NCBI RefSeq assembly: GCF_010093445.1
Contig: NZ_PDWW01000021.1
Span: 1 to 64,000, forward strand
Reading direction: 5' to 3'
Origin: Pseudoxanthomonas japonensis
GTDB lineage: Bacteria; Pseudomonadota; Gammaproteobacteria; Xanthomonadales; Xanthomonadaceae
Length of the DNA stretch: 64,000 nt
The position numbers and the translations under genes are program-made. Positions 37,726-45,279 of this stretch are shown in pieces; position 1 is the first letter of the stretch, and each line of letters begins with the position of its first letter. Under the pieces are notes generated by a model. That model was not told where the DNA came from and searched no databases. It was given only the letters and a program-made list of their open reading frames with translations.

Positions 37726-38466
37726 TCAGTGCAGGAAGCCGGCCAGCTTGGCCTCGATGTTGCGCGGGTTCTCGCCCTGCGCGATGGCGATCAGGCCCTC
37801 GATGATCATTTCCTGCTCGCGGCTGCGGCCGCCGATCACGCTCTTGAGCTTGCTGGCGATGGGCAGGAAGAACAGGTTGGCCGAGGCGATGCCGTAGATG
37901 GTCGCAGTGAACGCAGCGGCGATGCCGTGGCCCAGCTTGCTGGGGTCGGCCAGGTTCTTCATCACCGCGATCAGGCCGAACACCGCGCCGATGATGCCCA
38001 GCGTGGGCGCATACACGCCCATCGCCTCGAAGACCTTGGCGGCGGCCAGGTCCTGGTGTTCCTGGCCGTTGAGGTCGATTTCCATCATGTGGCGGATCGC
38101 CTCCGGCTCCACGCCGTCGACCAGCATCTGGAGGCCCTTCTTGAGGAACGGATCGTCGAGCTGGTTCACGACCGGCTCGAGTCCCAGCAGGCCCTGCTTG
38201 CGGGCGATGTTGCTCCATTCGACGATCTGCGCGACCAGCGCGTCGCCTTCGGTGCCGGGCGGACGGATGATCCAGCGCACGATCGCCAGGGCGCGCTTGA
38301 ACACCGGCGGCGGCGTGTGCACCAGGATCGCGGCGATGGTGCCGAGGATGACGATGACGAATGCCGCCGACGACCACAGCGACGACAGGCCCGCGCCCTT
38401 GAGGATGCTGCCGCCCACCAGGGCGACCAGCGCCAGCAGGAGTCCGATGAGGCTGAAGATGTCCAT
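37726..38466 (-). CDS. motC: Flagellar motor stator protein MotC
   Basis: 246-residue inner-membrane protein with four helices (IGLLLALVALVGGSIL, SSAAFVIVILGTIAAILV, TLGIIGAVFGLIAVM, AAFTATIYGIASANLFFLPIA) and a large cytoplasmic loop between helices two and three, as in MotA/MotC. It makes the stator pore with MotD and transmits torque to FliG. The motC-motD-parC-parP order is that of Pseudomonas chemotaxis cluster I, although cheB and cheW are absent here. A sigma-28 promoter lies eight bases before the ATG at 38466, so the leader is extremely short. Confidence 0.93.
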   Translation of the reverse strand: MDIFSLIGLLLALVALVGGSILKGAGLSSLWSSAAFVIVILGTIAAILVHTPPPVFKRALAIVRWIIRPPGTEGDALVAQIVEWSNIARKQGLLGLEPVVNQLDDPFLKKGLQMLVDGVEPEAIRHMMEIDLNGQEHQDLAAAKVFEAMGVYAPTLGIIGAVFGLIAVMKNLADPSKLGHGIAAAFTATIYGIASANLFFLPIASKLKSVIGGRSREQEMIIEGLIAIAQGENPRNIEAKLAGFLH

Positions 38467-38474
38467 GTAGCGAT

Positions 38475-38501
38475 CTATCGGCCCGGTTCAGGTGGACTTG
38501 A
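38475..38501 (-). promoter_or_regulatory. Putative sigma-28 promoter of motC-motD-parC-parP
   Basis: Minus strand: TCAA, 15 bases, GCCGATAG. The -10 is only eight bases from the ATG at 38466, so the transcript would be nearly leaderless. It separates motC from the second cheA transcriptionally. Confidence 0.7.
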
Positions 38502-38558
38502 GGTGGCGCGGGTGTGAGGCGACGCGACTCGCGACCCGCATCACACCCGGATCTCTGC

Positions 38559-38653
38559 TGTGGGAGCGACGTAAGTCGCGATGGCCGCGAGACGACGTGG
38601 AGCAGGGTCTGGATGGCTGAAGGAAAGAGCTCGCGACTTACGTCGCTCCCACA
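38559..38653. repeat. REP-like inverted repeat (TGTGGGAGCGACG type)
   Basis: The 23-base arm TGTGGGAGCGACGTAAGTCG(CGA) at 38559-38581 recurs as a perfect reverse complement at 38631-38653, separated by 49 bases. A relative lies at 61741-61868. The spacer also holds no gene. Such GTAGGAGCGAC-type elements are common between genes in Xanthomonadaceae. Confidence 0.85.
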
Positions 38654-38683
38654 ACAGCCCGGGTTCCACAGACCGCCAGCGGG

Positions 38684-40426
38684 TCACGCCGTCGCGCGCA
38701 GCCCGTCTACATCGAGGATCAGCGCCATGCGGCCGTCGCCGATCAGGGTGGCGCCGGCGTAGCCGGGCAGGCCGCGCACGGCGCGCGGCAGGGGCTTGAT
38801 GACGACTTCCTCGCGCCCGCGCACCTGGTCGACGATCAGGCCGAAGCGCTGTTCGCCCATCTGCAGCACCACGATGGTGAGCAGCGGCGCCATCACCGGG
38901 TCCACGCGCAACCATTGGCGCAGGTCCACCAGCGGCAGCGTGTGGCTCTGGCGGTCGAGTACGGCCTGGCCGTCGAACCAGCGCAGGCTTTCGGACGGCG
39001 CGTGCAGCACTTCCATCACCCGCGCCAGTGGCAGCGCGTAGACCGGGTCGCCGGCCTGCACCAGCAGCGTGGGCAGGATGGCCAGCGTCAACGGCACGCG
39101 GATGACGAAGCGGCTGCCGCGACCCACGTCGGAATGGATGGTGATCTGCCCGCTGAGTTCGCGGATGCGCGATTGCACTACGTCCATGCCGACGCCGCGG
39201 CCGGAGATGTCGGTGACCACGGCCTTGGTCGAGAAGCCGGCCATGAAGACCAGTTGCAGGCATTCGTCGTGGGTCAGGCGGGCGGCGGCCTCCGGGTCGA
39301 TCAGCCCCTTCTCCAGCGCCTTCGCGCGCAGGCGTTCGGGGTCGATGCCGGCGCCGTCGTCGCGGATCTCGATGGTGACGAAGTCGCCTTCCTGCTGGGC
39401 CGACAGGCGCACGTGGCCCTGTCGCGGCTTGCCGCAGGCCTCGCGCAGCGAGGGCACTTCGATGCCGTGGTCGATGGCGTTACGCACCAGGTGCACCAGC
39501 GGATCGGCCAGCGCCTCCACCAGGTTGCGGTCGAGCTCGGTGTCGGCGCCGACCAGTTCCAGGTCGACTTCCTTCTGCAACTGGCGGGCGACGTCGCGCG
39601 CGACCTTGGGAAAGCGCGAGAACACCTTGCCGACCGGTTGCATGCGCGTGCGCATGACCGCGGTCTGCAGGCGTGCGGTGGCGATGTCCAGGCTGCTGAC
39701 GGCGCGGTCGAGTTCCTCGTCGCGGATGCGCGCGCGCAGGGTCTTCAGGCGGTTGCGCGACAGCACCAACTCACCCACGAGATTGACGATGGCATCCAGC
39801 CGCTTGGTGTCCACGCGGATGGTCTGTTCGGCTTCGCCGCCGGCTTTGGTCGCTGGCTTGGGCGTCGCGGGTTTCGCCGGCGCCGGGACGGCCGCGACGG
39901 GTGCGGATGGCACGACGCTGGTCGGTGCGCCGCCGCCATGCAACTGGTCGAGCAGGGCCTCGAACTCGTCGTCGCCGATCAGGTCGCCGCCGGCCTGCGG
40001 TGACGGTGCGGCTGCCGCCGCGGGTTTCGGCGCCGGTGCGGGTGTGCTGCCGTGCACGTCGAACTGCTCGATCAGCGCCTGCGGCGCGTGCGGCGGTTCC
40101 TCGCCGGCGCCGACGGCGTCCAACATCTGCTGCAGCCAGTCCAGCGATTGCTGGGCGGCGTCGAAGTGTTGCGCTTCCAGCGTCGCCTGTCCCGCGCGCA
40201 CGAGCCCCAGTGTTTCCTCGGCGGCATGGCAGAGGTTGACCATGGCCTGGATGCCGAGGAAGCCGGCGCCGCCCTTCAGCGTGTGGAAGCCGCGGAACAC
40301 CGCATTGAGCTGGCCGCTGTCGGAAGGGTCGTGTTCCAGCGTCACCAACTGTTCGCCCAGCCGGTCGAGGATCTCCTGTGCTTCGATCAGGAAGTCGGCG
40401 GCGATTTCGGGCGTGACGGCGGACAT
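38684..40426 (-). CDS. cheA: Chemotaxis histidine kinase CheA (cheYZ-linked), without a recognisable P2 domain
   Basis: 580 residues. An Hpt domain has the phospho-histidine at H48 (GFHTLKGGAGFLG). Then comes an Ala/Pro-rich linker that holds no globular P2 domain but one block DDEFEALLDQLHG at ~151-164, matching the three blocks in ParP. The dimerisation region (VNLVGELVLSRNRL), ATPase (HLVRNAIDHGIE, DDGAGIDPE, GRGVGMDVVQSR) and CheW-like C-terminus follow. It lies downstream of cheY, cheZ and a small membrane-protein gene, and upstream of motC-parC-parP, so it is the likely kinase of the polar flagellar array. The block may replace P2 as CheY-docking site (inference). Confidence 0.94.
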   Translation of the reverse strand: MSAVTPEIAADFLIEAQEILDRLGEQLVTLEHDPSDSGQLNAVFRGFHTLKGGAGFLGIQAMVNLCHAAEETLGLVRAGQATLEAQHFDAAQQSLDWLQQMLDAVGAGEEPPHAPQALIEQFDVHGSTPAPAPKPAAAAAPSPQAGGDLIGDDEFEALLDQLHGGGAPTSVVPSAPVAAVPAPAKPATPKPATKAGGEAEQTIRVDTKRLDAIVNLVGELVLSRNRLKTLRARIRDEELDRAVSSLDIATARLQTAVMRTRMQPVGKVFSRFPKVARDVARQLQKEVDLELVGADTELDRNLVEALADPLVHLVRNAIDHGIEVPSLREACGKPRQGHVRLSAQQEGDFVTIEIRDDGAGIDPERLRAKALEKGLIDPEAAARLTHDECLQLVFMAGFSTKAVVTDISGRGVGMDVVQSRIRELSGQITIHSDVGRGSRFVIRVPLTLAILPTLLVQAGDPVYALPLARVMEVLHAPSESLRWFDGQAVLDRQSHTLPLVDLRQWLRVDPVMAPLLTIVVLQMGEQRFGLIVDQVRGREEVVIKPLPRAVRGLPGYAGATLIGDGRMALILDVDGLRATA

Positions 40427-40453
40427 GGGCGGGGCGGTTACCGGTGCGGACGA

Positions 40454-40591
40454 TCAGCGGGAGGAATCGAGCAGGGGCATCGCGTTGCCGTGGCGGCGGC
40501 GCAGGAAGCGCGCGACCACGACATCGCAGACCAGCAGCAATCCCACGAACAGCAGGACGACGGGGTGGCGGGAACGACGGGCGGCGGGCAT
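40454..40591 (-). CDS. Small single-pass membrane protein (45 residues)
   Basis: A 45-residue frame between cheZ and cheA: MPAARRSRHP, one hydrophobic stretch (VVLLFVGLLLVCDVVVARFL) and a short RRRHGNAMPLLDSSR tail. GGAG lies seven bases before the ATG at 40591. The frame fits the gap between the end of cheZ (40629) and the start of cheA (40426). No family recognised. It could be a real small protein of the chemotaxis operon or chance; the ribosome site and clean membrane segment favour real. Confidence 0.5.
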   Translation of the reverse strand: MPAARRSRHPVVLLFVGLLLVCDVVVARFLRRRHGNAMPLLDSSR

Positions 40592-40628
40592 GGCAGGTCT
40601 CCGGTTCCGCAGCGCGCGTCCCCCGGGG

Positions 40629-41246
40629 CTACAACCCCAGGCCGGACAGCAGGTCGTCGGCGTCGTCCTGCGAGAACGCGTTGCGGTCAAGACCAGCAAC
40701 GGCCGGGCCGGCGAGTTCTGAAGGCTTGTCGCGGTTTTTTTCCGGCGGCGGCAGGCCGAGCGCGCCGAAACCCTCGTGCACGCGGCGCACGATGCCGGCG
40801 ACGCGGCGGATGATCTGGCCGGTCAGGTCCTGGTAACTCTGCGCCAGCGCCATCTCGGACAGCCCCTTGCCGATGCGGTCCACCAGCGCGGCCTGTTCGG
40901 CCGACAGCGCGGTGCCTTTCAGCTCGGTGGCATAGCCACGGCATTGTTCGGCCAGGTCGAGGGTCTTGTGGCTGGCCTGCTCGGTCATCTCGACCACATG
41001 GTCCAGGCGCGCGCAGGCATCGTCGAGCTCGCCGGCTTCCGGCGGCGGCAGTTCGCCCAGCGTCTGCGCCAGTTCGCGGGCCAGGCGGCCCAGGCCCTGC
41101 ATCATCGGCTGCGTGCGCCAGGCGGCGATGGCATCCAGTTCGCGGCGCCAGCCGGCTTCGTCGCCGTGTTCCAGCGCGTCGAGCGCGCTCTGAAGTTTCT
41201 CCACCAACGCCGCGCGGGCACTGGTGGCGTCGGCGACGGCGTTCAT
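40629..41246 (-). CDS. cheZ: Protein phosphatase CheZ
   Basis: 205 residues, mostly helical, typical of CheZ. It speeds loss of phosphate from CheY. The active-site glutamine lies in AQSYQDLTGQIIRRV (about residue 145), matching the family QDLTGQ. The C-terminal helix SQDDADDLLSGLGL is the CheY-P-binding tail. Its start overlaps the cheY stop by one base (TGATG). Ala/Pro linker between core and tail as in other CheZ. Operon order cheY-cheZ-small protein-cheA. Confidence 0.94.
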   Translation of the reverse strand: MNAVADATSARAALVEKLQSALDALEHGDEAGWRRELDAIAAWRTQPMMQGLGRLARELAQTLGELPPPEAGELDDACARLDHVVEMTEQASHKTLDLAEQCRGYATELKGTALSAEQAALVDRIGKGLSEMALAQSYQDLTGQIIRRVAGIVRRVHEGFGALGLPPPEKNRDKPSELAGPAVAGLDRNAFSQDDADDLLSGLGL

Positions 41247-41641
41247 CAGGCGGCCGCTCCCAGGCGTTCGAAGATCTTGCCCAGCTTCTCTTCCAGCGTC
41301 TGCGCGGTGAACGGCTTGATGATGTAGCCGTTCACGCCGTTCTGCGCGGCCTCGATGATCTGTTCGCGCTTGGCCTCGGCGGTCACCATCAGCACCGGCA
41401 ACGTCTTGAAGCGGTCGTCGGCGCGGATCGCCTTGAGCAGCTCGATGCCGGTCATGCCGGGCATGTTCCAGTCGGTGACCACGAAATCGAAACTGCCCTG
41501 GCCCAGCGCGGTCAGCGCGGTGGTGCCGTCGTCGGCCTCGGCGGTGTTGGTGTAGCCGAGGTCGTTGAGCAGGTTCTTGATGATGCGGCGCATGGTGGAG
41601 AAGTCGTCCACGATCAGGATGCGCATGTTCTTGTTGGTCAC
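41246..41641 (-). CDS. cheY: Chemotaxis response regulator CheY (cheZ-linked)
   Basis: 131-residue receiver: acidic pair in [11 protein letters not shown], phospho-acceptor aspartate in [12 protein letters not shown] (about residue 59), threonine in MVTAEA, and lysine in YIIKPFTA. The DFSTMRRI and TDWNMP signatures are those of motor-binding CheY. Phospho-CheY binds FliM to change rotation. Start at 41641; an internal ATG at 41626 is possible. A sigma-28 promoter lies 40 bases upstream, separating this unit from fliA. Confidence 0.95.
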   Translation of the reverse strand: MTNKNMRILIVDDFSTMRRIIKNLLNDLGYTNTAEADDGTTALTALGQGSFDFVVTDWNMPGMTGIELLKAIRADDRFKTLPVLMVTAEAKREQIIEAAQNGVNGYIIKPFTAQTLEEKLGKIFERLGAAA

Positions 41642-41680
41642 GGAGGCTCCGGTGTTGCGTGGACGGTGGGACTGGTGGGG

Positions 41681-41707
41681 ATATCGGCCGGGGGCGGGAA
41701 AGGTTTA
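41681..41707 (-). promoter_or_regulatory. Putative sigma-28 promoter of cheY-cheZ-cheA
   Basis: Minus strand: TAAA, 15 bases, GCCGATAT, 40 bases upstream of the cheY ATG at 41641. The -35 ends four bases from an inverted-repeat element (41711-41832), so that element sits immediately upstream of the promoter. Confidence 0.75.
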
Positions 41708-41710
41708 GGG

Positions 41711-41832
41711 AGCGGGGAATCGGGAATAGGGAATAGGGAATGGGAAGGTGGGCGGTGTTGTCGCGTCCGGAGCAACGCTGACCTGCAGACGACGCAGGGC
41801 TCCGTTCCCCATTCCCCATTCCCGATTCCCCG
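41711..41832. repeat. GGGAAT-type inverted-repeat element between fliA and cheY
   Basis: Left arm (41711-41742) is GCGGGGAATCGGGAATAGGG and more GGGAATA units. The right arm (41805-41832) is its near reverse complement (TTCCCCATTCCCC..., CCCGATTCCCCG). Loop of about 60 bases, no gene. Same family as 45137-45277 and 58377-58494. Confidence 0.85.
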
Positions 41833-41837
41833 CCTCT

Positions 41838-42590
41838 TCACTCATCGTCTTCGAGACCGGCGTCGGCCTTCTCGAACACCTGCAGGCGACCGCGCAGGCG
41901 CACCATCGCCTGGCCGTGGATCTGGCACACGCGCGACTCGCTGACGCCGAGCACCGCACCGATCTCCTTCAGGTTGAGTTCCTGCTCGTAGTACATCGAC
42001 AGCACCAGTTGCTCGCGCTCGGGCAGCTGGCCGATGCACTTGACCAGCTGCTGGCGGAACTCGCTGCGTTCGAGGTTCTGCTGCGGCGAGGGGCCGCCGG
42101 TACGCGAGGTGTTCGGTTCGCCGTGGTCGTCGATGTGCGACTCCAGGCTCAGCACCTGGCCGCGCGCGGCATCTTCCATCAGGCGCAGGTATTCGGGCAG
42201 CGGCATCTCCATCGCGCTGGCGACTTCGGTGGCGATGGCGGCGCGGCCGGTGCGCTGTTCGATCTCGCGCACGGTGGCGGCAGCCTGGCGCGCGCGACGG
42301 TGCACCGAGCGCGGCACCCAGTCGCCACGGCGGATCTCGTCGATCATCGAACCGCGGATGCGGATGGACGCATAGGTCTCGAACGACGCGCCCTGTTCGG
42401 CGTCGTAACTGCGCGAGGCCTCCAGCAGGCCGATCATGCCGGCCTGCACCAGGTCGTCGATTTCCACGCTGGCCGGCAGGCGCGCCGCCAGGTGGTGGGC
42501 GATGCGGCGCACGAGGTCGGCGTGCTGGGTGACGAAGTCGTTCGCGCTGGCGCGTTGCACGGCGCGGTACTGGGCGGCGGCGGTGTTCAT
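41838..42590 (-). CDS. fliA: Sigma-28 factor FliA
   Basis: 250-residue flagellar sigma factor. Region 2 (IDDLVQAGMIGLLEASRSYD, FETYASIRIRGSMIDEIRRGDWVPRSV) and region 4 helix-turn-helix (LNLKEIGAVLGVSESRVCQIHGQAMVRLR) are complete. It directs RNA polymerase to late flagellar and chemotaxis promoters; seven candidate sites occur in this window. The ATG overlaps the flhG stop by four bases, and the gene is the last of flhB-flhA-flhF-flhG-fliA. An inverted-repeat element follows the stop. No anti-sigma flgM gene is in the window. Confidence 0.97.
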   Translation of the reverse strand: MNTAAAQYRAVQRASANDFVTQHADLVRRIAHHLAARLPASVEIDDLVQAGMIGLLEASRSYDAEQGASFETYASIRIRGSMIDEIRRGDWVPRSVHRRARQAAATVREIEQRTGRAAIATEVASAMEMPLPEYLRLMEDAARGQVLSLESHIDDHGEPNTSRTGGPSPQQNLERSEFRQQLVKCIGQLPEREQLVLSMYYEQELNLKEIGAVLGVSESRVCQIHGQAMVRLRGRLQVFEKADAGLEDDE

Positions 42591-43465
42591 GCGGCCACCC
42601 CGCGCTGGATCAGGCGTTCGACGAAGAACTCCACGTTGCCACGCGCACCCACCGGCGGCTGCCAGCGCGCGGTGGTGCGCGCGATGTCGGTGATGGCGCG
42701 GGCGGACGGGCTGCCAGGGTAGGCCTTCACGACGGGCTGCTGGCGCTGCACGGCGCGGCGCAGCCAGTCGTCCTGCGGCACCGCACCCAGGTAATGCAGG
42801 GCGACATCGCCGAGGAAGCGTTCGCAGACGCGGGCGAGCTTCTCGTACAGCTTCCGGCCCTCGTTGGGGTCGCGGACCATGTTGGCGATGACGTGCACGC
42901 GGTCCAGGCCGCGCTCGCGCGCCAGTACCTTGATCAGGGCGTAGGCGTCGGTGATCGAGGCCGGCTCGTCGCAGACCACCACCACGGTGTCCTGCGCGGC
43001 CTGGCAGAACGTCAGCACGCTGTCGCTGATGCCGGCGGCGGTGTCCACCACCATGAAATCGAGCGCGCGCTGCAGTTCGGAGAACACGTTGACCAGGCCG
43101 ACATGCTCGGCCGGAGTCAGTTCGGCCATGTGGCGGAAGCCCGACGAAGCCGGCACCACCAGCACGCCCTCGGGGCCTTCCAGCAGCACGTCCTCCAGGC
43201 CGCAACGGCCGGCGATCAGGTCGGCCAGGGTGAACTTCGGCGACAGGCCGAGCAGTACGTCCACGTTGGCCAGGCCGAGGTCGGCGTCCATCAGCAGCGT
43301 GCGCTTGCCCATTTCGGCCAGCGACACGGCGAGGTTGACCGACACATTGGTCTTGCCCACGCCGCCCTTGCCGCCGGTGACGGCGACGACGCGCACGGGA
43401 TGGAAGGCGCCGGGCAACGGCGGGGTGCTGCGGGGGTTGGTCTGCAGCGGGTGATCAGGCGACAT
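42587..43465 (-). CDS. flhG: Flagellar number regulator FlhG (FleN), MinD-like ATPase
   Basis: 292 residues. Deviant Walker A GGKGGVGKTNVSVNLA (residues ~31-46), LLMDADLGLANVDVLLGL and Walker B-like FMVVDTAAGISDSVLTF, plus the C-terminal helical region of MinD-like proteins. FlhG limits flagellar number and restrains FlhF, and in polar flagellates also inhibits the master regulator FleQ. An N-terminal ~25-residue extension (PLQTNPRSTPPLPG) resembles the DQAxxLR-type activating peptide region only weakly. Overlaps flhF by 11 bases and fliA by four. Confidence 0.95.
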   Translation of the reverse strand: MSPDHPLQTNPRSTPPLPGAFHPVRVVAVTGGKGGVGKTNVSVNLAVSLAEMGKRTLLMDADLGLANVDVLLGLSPKFTLADLIAGRCGLEDVLLEGPEGVLVVPASSGFRHMAELTPAEHVGLVNVFSELQRALDFMVVDTAAGISDSVLTFCQAAQDTVVVVCDEPASITDAYALIKVLARERGLDRVHVIANMVRDPNEGRKLYEKLARVCERFLGDVALHYLGAVPQDDWLRRAVQRQQPVVKAYPGSPSARAITDIARTTARWQPPVGARGNVEFFVERLIQRGVAA

Positions 43466-45125
43466 GGGTGGCCTCGGTGGAGCAGGGTTCGTCGGCTTCG
43501 CGGCGCAGCTGGTCCAGCCGCAGCACGAGGTGGGCGCTGTTGGCGCGGTGGAGGTCGTCGGGGACGCGCTGGCCGTCGGTCACCCAGGTCATCGGCAGCT
43601 GGTGGTCGACGACCACGCTCAGTGCGCTGCCCAGGCGACCGGTCTCGTCCAGCTTGGTCAGCACCACGCCTTGCGGCTGCACGGTGCTGAAGCGGCGGAC
43701 CACTTCGTCCAGGTCGGAGAAGTGCGAATTCGCCGGCAGGCACAGCAGCGTCTTGACCTGGCCCGACGCGCGCAGCCAGTTGAGCTGGCCGACCAGGTTG
43801 CGGTCGCGCTGGCCCAGGCCGGCGGTGTCGATCAGCACCAGCTTGTAGTCGCGCAGGCGTTCCAGCACCAGCGCCAGGGTCTGCGCGCTGTCGGCCTCGT
43901 GCACGGCGATGCCGAGCTGGCGGCCGTAGCCGTGCAGCTGTTCGCGGCCACCGACGCGCACGGTGTCGGTGGTGACCAGCGCCACGTCGCGGGCGTTGTG
44001 GCGCTGCGCGAAGCACGCTGCCAGCTTGGCGATGGTGGTGGTCTTGCCGGCGCCGGTCGGGCCGACCAGGGCGATGACGCCGCCGGTCTCCAGCAGGTCG
44101 GTGTCGAGCACCGGCAGCTTCTTCGACAGCAGGCCCAGCATCAGGCCGCGGCCGCGGTGCAGTTCGGTGTCGGCGGGGATCTGCAGGGCGATGTCGCGGG
44201 TGATGCCGGCGTCGAAGCCGTAATCCTCCATCAGTTCCATCGCCTGCATGCGCACCGGCGAGCCGCGCAGGCGCTCGTCGGTGAGGCGGTGCATTTCGCG
44301 CTCGATCATCTCGCGCATGGCGGACAGCTCGCCGCGCATCTGCACCAGCTGCTCGTCGCTCTCGCGCGCATCGGCGGCGTTGTCGGTGACGACCGTCAGC
44401 GTCGGCACGGTGACGGCGGCGGGCGCCGGCGTGGGGGCGGCGGCCGTGACGCGCGTGGCGTGCAGCGCCGCGACCGGGGCCGGCTCCGGTTCGGGCAGCG
44501 ACAGCGGCGGTGCGATCGACGGCAGCAGCGCATCGAGGTCGAGCGTGTCGTCGATCTCGCCGCGCGGGGCAGCAGGGCGGCGCGGGGTCGCGGCGGGTTC
44601 GATGGCGGGCGCGGCCGGCAGGCAGGCGGCAAGCTTGGCCGCGAAGGATTCGGGTTCGATCAGCAGCGGCGCGATGTCGCGCACGACCGGTGCCGGAATC
44701 TCGGCGGCCTGCGCAGGCGCGGCGATCACCGGTGCGCGCGGCGGCGCAATCGGGGCAGGCGCCGCGGCGATAGGGGCGATGGGGGCGGGCTTCGTCGCCT
44801 CGGCGCGCGGCGCGGTCGATGCGGCGGGCTGGCGACGGGAGAAATAGCTTGCCGCGGCTTCGGCCGGCGACAGGGTCGGCGCGTTGGCGGCCGGTGCCTG
44901 CGGCGTCGGATCGAGCAGCGGATGCAGCGGCGCAGCGGGCGCGGCCGGGCGCATCGCGTCCAGCGTGCGCTGCACCAGCGCTTCGTCGTAGTTGCTGGCG
45001 GCGACGATCTCGACACCGTCCTCGGTGACCCGGTTGGACAGGATCACCGCGTCCGGGCCATGTTCCTGCCGCACCATCGCGAAGGCGGTGCGCATGTCGG
45101 GGGCGACGAAGCGTTTGATTTTCAT
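43455..45125 (-). CDS. flhF: Flagellar SRP-like GTPase FlhF
   Basis: 556 residues. An N-terminal B domain (MKIKRFVAPDMRTAFAMVRQEHGPDAVILSN), then an Ala/Pro-rich linker of about 170 residues, then the NG GTPase: P-loop GPTGAGKTTT near residue 355, DTVRVGGREQL, LIDTAGLGQRD near 433 and TKLDETGRLG. FlhF sets the polar site of flagellar assembly. The linker is long and of low complexity, as often in Xanthomonadaceae. A GGGAAT-type repeat (45137-45277) separates it from flhA, although both point the same way and probably share the RpoN promoter before flhB. Confidence 0.95.
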   Translation of the reverse strand: MKIKRFVAPDMRTAFAMVRQEHGPDAVILSNRVTEDGVEIVAASNYDEALVQRTLDAMRPAAPAAPLHPLLDPTPQAPAANAPTLSPAEAAASYFSRRQPAASTAPRAEATKPAPIAPIAAAPAPIAPPRAPVIAAPAQAAEIPAPVVRDIAPLLIEPESFAAKLAACLPAAPAIEPAATPRRPAAPRGEIDDTLDLDALLPSIAPPLSLPEPEPAPVAALHATRVTAAAPTPAPAAVTVPTLTVVTDNAADARESDEQLVQMRGELSAMREMIEREMHRLTDERLRGSPVRMQAMELMEDYGFDAGITRDIALQIPADTELHRGRGLMLGLLSKKLPVLDTDLLETGGVIALVGPTGAGKTTTIAKLAACFAQRHNARDVALVTTDTVRVGGREQLHGYGRQLGIAVHEADSAQTLALVLERLRDYKLVLIDTAGLGQRDRNLVGQLNWLRASGQVKTLLCLPANSHFSDLDEVVRRFSTVQPQGVVLTKLDETGRLGSALSVVVDHQLPMTWVTDGQRVPDDLHRANSAHLVLRLDQLRREADEPCSTEATHVA

Positions 45126-45136
45126 GGCTGGCTGCC

Positions 45137-45277
45137 GGGAGTAGGGAATAGGGAATGGGGAATAGGGGTGGAGCAGAGCTTTCGTCGGTGCGCTTCGCCA
45201 GATTTGTTCGTTCTCATCGGTCCTCCTCCGGGTAGGTCATCGCCTTCGATTCCCCACTCCCTATTCCCCATTCCCGG
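45137..45277. repeat. GGGAAT-type inverted-repeat element between flhF and flhA
   Basis: Left arm 45137-45168 (GGGAGTAGGGAATAGGGAAT and so on). Right arm 45250-45277 reads as its near reverse complement (CCCCACTCCCTATTCCCC...). The loop of ~80 bases holds no gene. It lies inside what is otherwise a continuous flagellar operon. Confidence 0.85.
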
Positions 45278-45279
45278 CC

